DNA of 17,317 nucleotides from an uncultured Lachnospiraceae bacterium (GCA_945787485.1 CALZHV010000023.1:1-17317), one strand, 5' to 3'; shown: positions 1-6,659, counted from the first letter of the stretch. Numbers and translations: made by a program. The notes: generated by a model not told the origin, from the sequence alone.

Positions 1-79
1 TCGATAACGAATTCAAAAGAAAGCGGTCCCGGCTTGAATTCTGTTATCGTACCGGAAGCGTCCGTATTTTCTCACTTAT
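1..79. repeat. Palindromic repeat, copy A (short form, cut by window edge)
   Basis: Bases 2-19 match 160-177 of copy B, and bases 20-79 match 250-309 with only a few differences, so copy A is copy B without about 72 internal bases. Its arms GATAACGAATTCAA (3-16) and TTGAATTCTGTTATC (about 34-48) are inverted repeats apart from one extra base, so it can fold into one long hairpin. The left end probably continues beyond base 1. I cannot tell whether A arose by deletion or B by insertion. Confidence 0.8.
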
Positions 80-147
80 TATTTAAATAATGTTATATAA
101 CAATATTTATTATTATTATTATTTAATTTGTAATTGTGTCTACTCAC

Positions 148-309
148 AGCTTCCTTTTACGATAACGAATTCAAAAGGGACATTTGCGACCGCCGGTTCT
201 TAATGAGTGCTTTTTACGAATTTAGAACCGCTGCGTGAGCAATTAAGCGAAAGCGGTCCCGACTTGAATTCTGTTATCGTACCGGAAGCGTCCGTATTTC
301 CACACTTAT
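148..309. repeat. Palindromic repeat, copy B (long form, RNA-like fold)
   Basis: The outer arms are inverted repeats: AGCTTCCTTTTACGATAAC (148-166) and the complementary segment at about 273-289, continuing inward through GAATTC on both sides. Inside lie GGGAC (177-181) paired with GTCCC (256-260), and CGGTTCT (194-200) paired with AGAACCG (224-230). Two mini-hairpins carry GNRA-type loops: TGC-GTGA-GCA (about 232-241) and GC-GAAA-GC (about 247-254). Nested stems with GNRA loops look more like a structured RNA or a MITE/REP-like element than a protein-binding site. The repeat match to copy A ends near 309. No family is recognised. Confidence 0.75.
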
Positions 310-347
310 TAATAATAATATAAAAATTTTGTTATAAAACATTATAC

Positions 348-376
348 TTGTCACATACTTTTTTATGAAATATAAT
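348..376 (+). promoter_or_regulatory. mnmE promoter (sigma-A type)
   Basis: TTGTCA at 348-353 and TATAAT at 371-376 are separated by exactly 17 bases. Transcription would start near 383, leaving a leader of about 40 bases before the mnmE ATG. The promoter lies just outside the copy B repeat, so mnmE does not need an upstream gene for expression. Confidence 0.75.
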
Positions 377-422
377 AAACAATGATCACTTTTAATCACG
401 ATTTTAAACACGAGGTACCAGC

Positions 423-1796
423 ATGAAAGATACAATAGTAGCAATAGCAACCGGTATGGGAAATTCCGGAATAGGCATTATACGAATAAGCGGAGACGAA
501 GCCATTTCCATAGCTGATAAAATATTTGTGGCAAACAATTCTTCAAAAAAATTATCAACAATGGAAAGCTACACAGCTGCTTACGGATTAATTTCATATG
601 AAAATGAAATATATGATGAAGCTATTGCACTTGTTATGAAAGCTCCAAAATCATATACTACCGAAGATGTCGTTGAATTTGACTGTCATGGCGGAATAAT
701 AATATTAAAACGAATTGTTGAATTGGTTATAAGTCTTGGCGCAAGAATTGCTGAACCGGGAGAATTTACAAAACGAGCCTTTTTAAATGGTCGTATTGAT
801 ATGTCACAGGCTGAATCAATAATGGACTTAATACATTCCAAAAATGAAATGGCAGTAAAAAGCTCAATTAAGCATTTAAGAGGTTCATTAAAAAATGAAA
901 TAACGACAATCAGAGAAAAGCTTTTATATAATATTGCTTATATAGAATCTGCTCTTGATGACCCGGAAAATTATTCTTTAGACGGTTATTCAGACAAGTT
1001 AAGAAATGATGTGGATAACATGTTGATAAGTATAAAAAATCTTCTTAAAACAAGCGAAAACGGACGTATTATGACCGAGGGTATTAAAACGGTGATAGTA
1101 GGAAAGCCGAATGCCGGAAAATCTTCTGTTTTAAATATGCTTTTAGGAGAAGAAAGAGCAATTGTAACAGATGTTGAGGGTACTACAAGAGATACACTCG
1201 AAGAATGTATTAACATGGATGGAATAACCTTAAATATTGTAGATACAGCGGGAATCAGGGACACAAATGATATTGTGGAAAAAATCGGTGTCGATAAAGC
1301 AATAGATACAATTGACGATGCTGATCTTATTTTGTATATCGTTGATGGTAGCATTTCACTAAATGAAAATGACGAAAAAATAATTGAGTCGATAAAGGGT
1401 AAAACTGTAATTACATTAATAAACAAAAACGATTTGGAAAATAATGTGGATACAATGTGGATAACTTCCAGATTAGATACTGATTTAGTATATATTTCTG
1501 CTAAAAATCACACCGGAAAAAAAGAATTATCAGATTTAATCAAATCAAAATTTTTAAATAATGATATTTCTTACAATGACGAATTATATATAACAAATTT
1601 ACGTCATAAAAATCTTCTAAGTGATTGTATTGAGGCTCTTGAAAAAGTAATAGAAAGTATTGATATGCAGATGGGAGAGGATTTCTTTACCATCGATATG
1701 ATGCAGGCTTATTCTTCACTCGGAAAAATTATTGGAGAAGAATTAGAAGATGATATCGTAAATAAAATATTTGAAGAATTTTGTATGGGTAAATAA
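423..1796 (+). CDS. mnmE: tRNA modification GTPase MnmE (TrmE)
   Basis: MnmE is a dimerising GTPase that, with MnmG, builds the (carboxymethyl)aminomethyl group on the wobble uridine of certain tRNAs. The 457 residues match the family length. The N-terminal tetrahydrofolate-binding domain (about 1-118) is followed by helical segments flanking the G domain: P-loop GKPNAGKSS (227-235), switch residues around TTRDT (254-258), DTAG (274-277), NKND (334-337) and SAK (359-361). The protein ends in the CxGK motif (Cys454), the conserved cysteine needed for modification. ATG at 423 has GAGG 7 bases upstream. Its usual partner mnmG is not next to it here: downstream lies jag on the opposite strand. 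It is transcribed toward the origin, unlike the neighbouring ribosomal/membrane genes. Confidence 0.97.
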   Translation: MKDTIVAIATGMGNSGIGIIRISGDEAISIADKIFVANNSSKKLSTMESYTAAYGLISYENEIYDEAIALVMKAPKSYTTEDVVEFDCHGGIIILKRIVELVISLGARIAEPGEFTKRAFLNGRIDMSQAESIMDLIHSKNEMAVKSSIKHLRGSLKNEITTIREKLLYNIAYIESALDDPENYSLDGYSDKLRNDVDNMLISIKNLLKTSENGRIMTEGIKTVIVGKPNAGKSSVLNMLLGEERAIVTDVEGTTRDTLEECINMDGITLNIVDTAGIRDTNDIVEKIGVDKAIDTIDDADLILYIVDGSISLNENDEKIIESIKGKTVITLINKNDLENNVDTMWITSRLDTDLVYISAKNHTGKKELSDLIKSKFLNNDISYNDELYITNLRHKNLLSDCIEALEKVIESIDMQMGEDFFTIDMMQAYSSLGKIIGEELEDDIVNKIFEEFCMGK

Positions 1797-1843
1797 AGAA
1801 ATGACCATAAATCACATCAATGTAGATTTATGGTCATTTCTTT
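1795..1843. terminator. Bidirectional terminator between mnmE and jag
   Basis: A perfect 19-bp stem (1795-1813 with 1825-1843) closes an 11-base loop. The outer pairs are A-rich on the left and T-rich on the right, giving a U-rich tail on either strand. It starts within the mnmE stop codon and lies about 40 bases beyond the jag stop codon, so it can end both convergent transcripts. G+C in the stem is low. Confidence 0.8.
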
Positions 1844-1880
1844 ATGAATTTCTTAATAAATATATTCAGTTATTATAATA

Positions 1881-2543
1881 TTATTCTGACTGAGTATTAT
1901 TGCTATTATTGTTATTTCCGTTTTTCTTTAAATATATAACAACTTTTCTGTAAGGTTCTTCACCTTCACTTCTTGTTGCAACATATTTATCATTTTGAAG
2001 AGCTGAATGTATTATTCTTCTTTCATATGGATTCATTGGCTCAAGAGTAAATGATCTTCTTGTTCTTTTAACCTTAAAAGCAATATTCTTTGCAAGATTT
2101 TCAAGAGTGTCTTTTCTTCTTGCACGATAATTTTCTGTATCAAGCTTAACTCTTATATAAGACTCACTTTTCTTATTCACATATAAGCTTATAAGATACT
2201 GAAGTGCATCAAGAGTTTGTCCTCTCTTACCTATAAGAATACCCATATCAGGACCTGAAACATCAATATCCATAGTAGAATTTTCTTCGTCATATTCTAT
2301 CTTAATGTCTGTTTCAATATCCATAGCCTTAAATAACTTCTCAAGATATTCTTGTATATCATCTATAAATGATTCTTTTTTCTTTGCATTTATTATTGCA
2401 GGTTTTGAACCAATACCCAAGAATCCTGTACTTCCTTTGCTTACAATCTCATATTCGAGCTCTGAGCTTGCAACACCAAGCTCCATGGAAGCATTAGTTA
2501 TGGCCTCTTCAACTGTTTTAGCCTTGAATTCTCTAAACTCCAC
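1881..2543 (-). CDS. jag: RNA-binding protein Jag (KhpB/EloR)
   Basis: Jag/KhpB is a cytoplasmic RNA-binding protein; in other Firmicutes it works with KhpA to control cell elongation and division. The 220 residues show the three expected parts: a Jag_N domain (1-52, with SKGSTGFLGIGSKPA), a KH domain whose GxxG loop is GKRG (105-108), and an R3H domain (about 155-205, with NPYERRIIH at 171-179). The tail after 208 is Asn-rich and probably disordered. The start is GTG at 2543-2541, sharing one base with the yidC TAG stop; GGAGG lies 9 bases upstream, inside the end of yidC, which implies translational coupling. It is the last gene of the leftward block. Confidence 0.93.
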   Translation of the reverse strand: MEFREFKAKTVEEAITNASMELGVASSELEYEIVSKGSTGFLGIGSKPAIINAKKKESFIDDIQEYLEKLFKAMDIETDIKIEYDEENSTMDIDVSGPDMGILIGKRGQTLDALQYLISLYVNKKSESYIRVKLDTENYRARRKDTLENLAKNIAFKVKRTRRSFTLEPMNPYERRIIHSALQNDKYVATRSEGEEPYRKVVIYLKKNGNNNNSNNTQSE

Positions 2544-3826
2544 TAGTTCTTTCCTCCATTATTATCGTTGTATCTTTGAACTGCATTAGCCCTATAAGCA
2601 AGGCTACCTTTTTTATACTCTACCTTTTGATTTGTAGCATCTGAATTGTTATAATCTGCTTCCAATGTCTTTAAGCTCATTGTAGCTGCTTTATTATTAA
2701 CTCTAGGTTTTGATGAATCTTCAGGAACCTGACCCATTGCAGCATCCTGCATTTTTTCCCAGAATGATTTCTTTCCTGATGCTTTCTTCTTTGCGTTCTT
2801 TTTTGCCGCCTTTTTAGCTGATTTTTCAAGTATTTTTTCCATATCAGCATGCTTGAAATAAAGATTTATCCCAAGAGAAGTAAGGAAGCTTAACAAAGAA
2901 CCCATTGCCCAATAAAGACCTACACCGGCAGGAACGCTTATACAAACGAAGAATGACATAATAGGCATAACAGCCATCATTGTCTTCATTGTTTTCATTG
3001 TAGCCTGTTGCTGTGGATCTGAAGATGTCTGCTGAGGTGTAGCATACATACTCATAAACTGGAATATCATTGACAAAATAGGTATAATTAACGCTATTGT
3101 AAAATGAAATCCGGGTGCAGCAGTAAGATCTATAATTCCAAGGAAATTATAAGTATCATTAATTGCCTGTGAATTATTTGCAATCATAGCTGCTATTTCA
3201 GAAAATCCACCTTCACTAAAACTCTTTGAAAGATCTGCTAACTGGTCTGAAGGAACCTTTGCTAACACATCAATATATGTGTTAATATTTCCATTTTCAA
3301 GAGTAACTGTACTTAAGGTTTTTACTGTGCTATCTTTTTGAAAGGCCTCTAAAATAGAAAATGCTTTTTCATCTTTTAATATAGATGAAGCAATTGGCTC
3401 ATACAATGCTCTAACCTTATCAACATATGCAGGTATATTTCTTATAACATTATACACAGCAATGAAAATAGGAAACTGTATAAGAGAAGTTAAACATCCT
3501 GATGTCATGCTGACACCATATTTGCTTTGAATTTCTCTTGTTATTCTCTGCTGAGCCAACATTGATTCCTGGTCTGTTTTTCCTCTGTATTTTTTAGTTG
3601 CCTTATTAATTTCGGGTTGAATATAATTCATTAACTTTGAAGACTTATTCTGTTTAAACATTAACGGAACGAACAAAAGTCTTACAATAATGGTAAATAA
3701 TAAAATAGCTAAACCTATACTTGTAATATCCATGGACAAGAACAATTCATACAAAAGGTTCATGAATTTACCAAGTAAAATAGAAATAGGCTTTACTATT
3801 ATTCCACCTTCCTGTGTTAAAAACAT
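2543..3826 (-). CDS. yidC: Membrane protein insertase YidC/OxaI family
   Basis: YidC inserts and folds membrane proteins, alone or with SecYEG. I chose the ATG at 3826, with GGAGG 5 bases upstream, giving 427 residues; a TTG four codons earlier falls in the ribosome site itself. Membrane segments are visible at about 35-56, 107-130, 238-260, 285-300 and 302-322, and the conserved groove arginine is R49 (TIIVRLLFVPL). There is no lipobox cysteine at the N-terminus, unlike Bacillus SpoIIIJ. The loop between the second and third core segments (about 135-235) is long. The C-terminus carries a Lys-rich stretch (336-353), expected to contact the ribosome, then a polar tail. It overlaps jag by one base. 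Confidence 0.93.
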   Translation of the reverse strand: MFLTQEGGIIVKPISILLGKFMNLLYELFLSMDITSIGLAILLFTIIVRLLFVPLMFKQNKSSKLMNYIQPEINKATKKYRGKTDQESMLAQQRITREIQSKYGVSMTSGCLTSLIQFPIFIAVYNVIRNIPAYVDKVRALYEPIASSILKDEKAFSILEAFQKDSTVKTLSTVTLENGNINTYIDVLAKVPSDQLADLSKSFSEGGFSEIAAMIANNSQAINDTYNFLGIIDLTAAPGFHFTIALIIPILSMIFQFMSMYATPQQTSSDPQQQATMKTMKTMMAVMPIMSFFVCISVPAGVGLYWAMGSLLSFLTSLGINLYFKHADMEKILEKSAKKAAKKNAKKKASGKKSFWEKMQDAAMGQVPEDSSKPRVNNKAATMSLKTLEADYNNSDATNQKVEYKKGSLAYRANAVQRYNDNNGGKN

Positions 3827-3864
3827 ATTTTCCTCCAAATTTATGCATCAAATGCATTCAATAA

Positions 3865-3892
3865 AAAATGTGAATCTGATAATTCACATTTT
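3865..3892 (-). terminator. Hairpin with U-tract between yidD and yidC
   Basis: Read leftward, a perfect 11-bp stem (3892-3882 with 3875-3865) closes a 6-base loop and runs into TTTTTT (complement of 3863-3868). It has the form of an intrinsic terminator or attenuator within the gene block, about 40 bases before the yidC start. The stem has few G-C pairs, so termination may be partial. A second small inverted repeat, TGCAT/ATGCA, sits at 3844-3856 next to the yidC ribosome site. Confidence 0.6.
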
Positions 3893-3897
3893 ATATA

Positions 3898-4110
3898 CTA
3901 TGGTACCGGATCATATCCACCCTTTGAGAAAGGATTACATCTTAATATTCTCCAACATGAAAGAGCAGTACCCTTAAAAAATCCATATTTTTCATATGCT
4001 TCAATTGCATACTGAGAACATGTAGGGTAGTACTTACAGCATCCGTATTTTTTGAATGGAGATATATATTTTCTATAAACATTAATTAAAAATATACAAA
4101 CTTTTTTCAT
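3898..4110 (-). CDS. yidD: Membrane protein insertion efficiency factor YidD
   Basis: YidD is a small protein that associates with the inner face of the membrane and aids YidC-dependent insertion. The 70 residues are the usual family size and show the family pattern: an amphipathic N-terminus (KKVCIFLINVYRKYISP), cysteines in CCKYYPTCSQYA, then the basic segment around CWRILRCNPFSKGGYDPVP at the C-terminus. Its ATG overlaps the rnpA stop codon in ATGA, a translationally coupled arrangement that is standard for this pair. Confidence 0.95.
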   Translation of the reverse strand: MKKVCIFLINVYRKYISPFKKYGCCKYYPTCSQYAIEAYEKYGFFKGTALSCWRILRCNPFSKGGYDPVP

Positions 4111-4460
4111 GATTTTTCCCTATTATCAATCAATATATGATGTAACTTCGCTAAATGTAAAAATGATTTTTCTATATCAAAAAAATTTTTATCCTTTGCT
4201 GCATTTCTTGCAACAATTACAATATCATATCCATTCTTCAAATTATCTTTATTAAGTCTATAGCTTTCCCTTATCAATCTGGTAATACGATGTCTTACCA
4301 CACTATTCCCAACTTTTTTACTAACAGAGATTCCAATTCTACTGTAATCCAAGTTGTTGGCACTCAGATACATCACTAAATGTTTATTGGCAAACGATTC
4401 TTTGTGATTATACACATTGCCGAACTCTCTGCTGTTTTTTAGCGTAACGATATTTTTCAT
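4107..4460 (-). CDS. rnpA: Ribonuclease P protein component
   Basis: RnpA is the protein cofactor of RNase P, which trims the 5' leader of precursor tRNAs. Starting at ATG 4460, the protein has 117 residues, typical of the family; a GGTGA ribosome site ends 5 bases upstream. An in-frame GTG four codons earlier (4472) has no clear ribosome site. The RNR signature is visible at about 47-65 (SKKVGNSVVRHRITRLIRE), and Phe/Tyr residues of the leader-binding cleft precede it. It sits between rpmH and yidD and overlaps yidD by 4 bases. Confidence 0.95.
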   Translation of the reverse strand: MKNIVTLKNSREFGNVYNHKESFANKHLVMYLSANNLDYSRIGISVSKKVGNSVVRHRITRLIRESYRLNKDNLKNGYDIVIVARNAAKDKNFFDIEKSFLHLAKLHHILIDNREKS

Positions 4461-4483
4461 TTTTCTCACCACTTAACAATGAT

Positions 4484-4511
4484 AGAAAAAGGCCACTCTT
4501 TATTGTGACCT
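4484..4511 (-). terminator. Hairpin with U-tract after rpmH
   Basis: Read leftward, AGGTCAC pairs with GTGGCCT (one G-U pair) around an 8-base loop and is followed by TTTTT. The stem begins inside the rpmH TAG stop. A partial terminator here would make much more rpmH than rnpA message, which suits the far higher need for L34 than for RNase P protein. Confidence 0.65.
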
Positions 4512-4644
4512 ATGCAGATAATTTCTTTCTACCCTTTGCTCTTCTTGCGGCCAATACTTTTCTTCCGTTAGCTGTGCTCATTCTCTTTCTAAATCCATGA
4601 ACTTTGCTTCTCTGTCTCTTCTTTGGCTGAAATGTCATCTTCAT
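4510..4644 (-). CDS. rpmH: Large ribosomal subunit protein bL34
   Basis: L34 is a 44-residue, very basic protein of the large ribosomal subunit. The sequence begins MKMTFQPKKRQRSKVHGFRK and ends in the basic run RRAKGRKKLSA, as in the family. I chose ATG 4644, with AGGAG 9 bases upstream; an open frame extends 17 codons further (to 4695), but it overlaps the promoter and has no family support. The gene is the first of the leftward block and diverges from dnaA across the origin. Confidence 0.97.
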   Translation of the reverse strand: MKMTFQPKKRQRSKVHGFRKRMSTANGRKVLAARRAKGRKKLSA

Positions 4645-4696
4645 AGCAGTAATCTCCTTTCTTATTATTATATTTGATGTAAAGACACCAGCCACT

Positions 4697-4725
4697 ATTA
4701 TATTTAATAATTAAAGCGTAGTCAA
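4697..4725 (-). promoter_or_regulatory. rpmH promoter (sigma-A type)
   Basis: On the minus strand TTGACT (complement of 4720-4725) and TATAAT (complement of 4697-4702) are separated by exactly 17 bases, close to the best possible promoter. The start would lie near 4690, about 45 bases before the rpmH ATG. The -35 box ends 6 bases from a consensus DnaA box at 4732-4740, so DnaA bound there could contact or block RNA polymerase. Confidence 0.85.
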
Positions 4726-4731
4726 CACTAG

Positions 4732-4808
4732 TTATCCACATTTTACTATGATTTACCATAATGAATTTACATAATATTATCCACAAAATGTTATTAACAT
4801 GTGGATAA
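4732..4808. promoter_or_regulatory. DnaA-box cluster
   Basis: Three exact matches to the DnaA box are present: TTATCCACA at 4732-4740 and 4777-4785 on the plus strand, and its complement TGTGGATAA at 4800-4808. A degenerate copy TTATTAACA lies at 4791-4799. The last sites bracket a perfect 13-base palindrome, ATGTTATTAACAT (4788-4800), so the cluster has dyad character. The sites should serve both origin assembly and autoregulation of dnaA and rpmH. Confidence 0.9.
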
Positions 4809-4947
4809 CTTGTATATTAATTGTTGATTTCCACATTATTTTACGTTTTTTCAATAAATTTTCACAATTTTTTATTTTACAATAAATAAACATTTACTTT
4901 ACATAATCAGTTATATTACACTCTTTTTTTCTGTTTATTTTAGACTT

Positions 4948-5028
4948 AAATTATACTCTTAAATAACTCTCTAAAATATATTTCAAATTACTCCTAAATT
5001 GCTTTCAAATTGCTTTTAAAGTTGCTTA
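4948..5028. repeat. Phased AAATT-type repeat array upstream of dnaA
   Basis: Seven consecutive units begin with AAA(A)T or similar and end in a pyrimidine run. The last four have exactly 11 bases each: AAATTACTCCT (4985), AAATTGCTTTC (4996), AAATTGCTTTT (5007) and AAAGTTGCTTA (5018). The first three (from 4948, 4961 and 4973) are 12-13 bases and more degenerate. Near-helical phasing of A-tracts implies intrinsic bending or a row of sites for a DNA-binding protein. The array ends 5 bases before the proposed dnaA -35 box. Confidence 0.6.
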
Positions 5029-5033
5029 ATAAC

Positions 5034-5062
5034 TTGTAAAAAAAGCAAAAATGTAGTATATT
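5034..5062 (+). promoter_or_regulatory. Probable dnaA promoter
   Basis: TTGTAA (5034-5039) and TATATT (5057-5062) are separated by 17 bases. The start would be near 5069, giving a leader of about 90 bases. Each box departs from consensus at one or two positions, so this is a likely rather than certain call. Confidence 0.55.
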
Positions 5063-5074
5063 AAATGTATATGT

Positions 5075-5102
5075 GCTCAGGAAAAATTTGTTTTTTTTGA
5101 GC
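5075..5102 (+). other. Possible leader hairpin in dnaA mRNA
   Basis: GCTCA (5075-5079) can pair with TGAGC (5098-5102), with an inner A-run/T-run extension across a two-base mismatch. It lies in the proposed dnaA leader. The following sequence is only weakly U-rich, so it may be a leader structure and not a terminator. Confidence 0.35.
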
Positions 5103-5157
5103 CTGTTTTATCCTATTAAAATGTATATTTAAATAAACAAGAGGTTTGGTTATATTT

Positions 5158-6537
5158 ATGAAAGAACTTATAGAAAGTAAATGGAATGAAATCCTCTCTC
5201 TTTTAGAGAGTCAATATGATATATCTTCTGTTATTATCACTACCTGGATTAGTTCTCTTAAGATTTACGAAGTAAAAGATAAAACTATATATTTTTACAT
5301 TGATGAAAAGCTTGGTGAAAATGCCGTCAAGTTTATTTATAAAAGAGAACTTAATTTTTTCCTTCTTTCTTCTATCAGAGAAACGCTTAATGATTCTGAA
5401 ATAGATCTTGTAATTGATGAGAAGAAAAAATTCACTTCTGAAGACGAAAAATCTAAAAAAGAAGAAATTACCACATCTGTTAATTATCAAAATGCAGTTA
5501 GCAGAAGTAATTTAAATCCTAAATATACATTTGACACATTTATTGTTGGTGATGGTAACAAGCATGCTCATGCAACATGTCTTGCCGTAGCAGAAATGCC
5601 GGCTCAGGATAATTTCAATCCTCTTTTTCTTTATGGAAATGCAGGCTTAGGTAAAACTCACCTTATGCAGTCAATAGCTCATTATATTCTTCAAAAAGAC
5701 GATACTCAAAATGTTTTATATGTTCCTTCCGAAACATTTACTAATGAAATCATTGACGCTATTAAAAACCATACAACTGACCAATTTCGTGACAAATATA
5801 GAAATGTTGATGTTTTACTTATAGATGATGTTCAATTTATTATTGGCAAAGACAGAACTCAGACAGAATTCTTTAATACATTCAACACTCTTTATAATGA
5901 GAAAAAACAGATTATTTTATCATCTGATAAACCACCCAAGGAAATAAAAACTCTTGATGAAAGAATTATTTCCAGATTTGAATGTGGCGTTCCAATTGAC
6001 ATACACGAGCCTGATTATGAAACACGTATGGCAATTCTTAAAAACAAAGCTGAAATGGATCATCTTCAGGGTATTTCTGATGAAGTTTTCTCTTACATTG
6101 CTGAAAACATTACCAACAACGTAAGAGAACTTGAAGGAGCACTTAACAAAATCAGTGTTTATTCAAAGCTTATGAATGAAACTGTTACATTAGAAACTGC
6201 CATGGAATCTTTAAAGGATATTATAAATAAGGATAACAATGTTTCTATAAGTTCAGATTTAATTATAAATATTGTTTCTGAACATTTAGGAGTTTCTCCG
6301 GATGATATAAGATCTAAAAAGAGAAGCAAAGACATTGCAACTGCAAGACAGATTGTTATGTATTTGTGCAGACAATACACAGTTATGTCTCTTAAATCAA
6401 TAGGAAATGCTGTCGGAGGTAAAGACCACACTACAGTAATCAATGGTTTGAAAAGAGTAGAAGAATGTATAAATGAAGATCCTTCTTTCAAATCCAACAT
6501 TGATACGATTGTAAAAAAGCTTAATCCTAACAATTAA
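5158..6537 (+). CDS. dnaA: Chromosomal replication initiator DnaA
   Basis: DnaA is the AAA+ initiator that binds DnaA boxes, opens the origin and loads the helicase. With ATG at 5158 the protein has 459 residues. Domain I covers about 1-75, an Lys/Glu-rich linker (85-110) forms domain II, and the AAA+ domain follows: Walker A GNAGLGKTH (160-168), Walker B VLLIDD (219-224), sensor/arginine region SRFECG (272-277). Domain IV ends in the signature GGKDHTTVINGLKR (420-433), which reads the DnaA box. GAGG at 5141-5144 is 13 bases from this ATG, a rather long gap; an in-frame TTG at 5146 is too close to it. Boxes on both sides of the gene suggest a bipartite origin. Confidence 0.98.
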   Translation: MKELIESKWNEILSLLESQYDISSVIITTWISSLKIYEVKDKTIYFYIDEKLGENAVKFIYKRELNFFLLSSIRETLNDSEIDLVIDEKKKFTSEDEKSKKEEITTSVNYQNAVSRSNLNPKYTFDTFIVGDGNKHAHATCLAVAEMPAQDNFNPLFLYGNAGLGKTHLMQSIAHYILQKDDTQNVLYVPSETFTNEIIDAIKNHTTDQFRDKYRNVDVLLIDDVQFIIGKDRTQTEFFNTFNTLYNEKKQIILSSDKPPKEIKTLDERIISRFECGVPIDIHEPDYETRMAILKNKAEMDHLQGISDEVFSYIAENITNNVRELEGALNKISVYSKLMNETVTLETAMESLKDIINKDNNVSISSDLIINIVSEHLGVSPDDIRSKKRSKDIATARQIVMYLCRQYTVMSLKSIGNAVGGKDHTTVINGLKRVEECINEDPSFKSNIDTIVKKLNPNN

Positions 6538-6580
6538 TGTTTATAACATGTTGATTATGTATTGATTTAATGTTTATAAC
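6534..6580. repeat. 14-bp direct repeat at the 3' end of dnaA
   Basis: TTAATGTTTATAAC occurs at 6534-6547, overlapping the dnaA stop codon, and again at 6567-6580. The copies are identical and 33 bases apart, about three helical turns, so they would lie on one face of the DNA. The core TTTATAACA resembles a degraded DnaA box. Confidence 0.7.
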
Positions 6581-6618
6581 TTTTTTAATAATTTAATTAA
6601 TGATTTTAATAAAAAATA

Positions 6619-6659
6619 TTATTCACATTCATTAACAAAATAATAAAGCTTAATTCACA
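6619..6659 (+). promoter_or_regulatory. DnaA boxes of the dnaA-dnaN gap (oriC right arm)
   Basis: TTATTCACA at 6619-6627 fits the TTATNCACA consensus, and TAATTCACA at 6651-6659 differs at one position. The gap (6538-6796) is otherwise AT-rich and has no gene. A weak -10 candidate TAAAAT lies at 6685-6690, but with a 19-base spacer to its best -35, so I do not call a dnaN promoter. Confidence 0.65.

Larger units (their letters stand above)
1..422. other. Intergenic region upstream of mnmE
   Basis: I see no convincing gene in these 422 bases. They hold two copies of a palindromic repeat (about 1-79 and 148-309), an AT-only-like spacer between them (about 81-147, with runs of TTA/ATT), and a consensus promoter just upstream of mnmE. 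The repeats are visibly richer in G+C than the DNA around them, which suggests that they are a distinct element and not ordinary spacer. Confidence 0.8.
4645..5157. other. oriC, left arm (rpmH-dnaA intergenic region)
   Basis: This 513-base, very AT-rich gap between divergent rpmH and dnaA is the expected site of the chromosome origin. From left to right it holds the rpmH promoter, a cluster of DnaA boxes (4732-4808), weaker box-like sites (ATTTCCACA at 4827-4835, ATTTTCACA at 4858-4866), an AT-rich stretch, an array of about 11-bp repeats (4948-5028), a dnaA promoter and a leader hairpin. I see no gene in it. Confidence 0.85.

Noticed and set aside
1..310. CRISPR array
   Set aside because: There are only two copies, unequal in length, with internal palindromes and no regular spacers.
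986..1426. 146-codon open frame antisense to mnmE
   Set aside because: It lies entirely within mnmE, has no ribosome site or recognisable domain, and mnmE is certain.
3844..3856. Operator formed by TGCAT/ATGCA before yidC
   Set aside because: The arms are only 5 bases and such short palindromes are common by chance in AT-rich DNA.
4589..4786. 65-codon minus-strand frame over the rpmH start and promoter
   Set aside because: It overlaps rpmH in another frame and covers its promoter and DnaA boxes; no domain or ribosome site supports it.
5075..5102. Riboswitch in the dnaA leader
   Set aside because: Only one simple hairpin is seen; there is no multi-stem aptamer and no known riboswitch motif.
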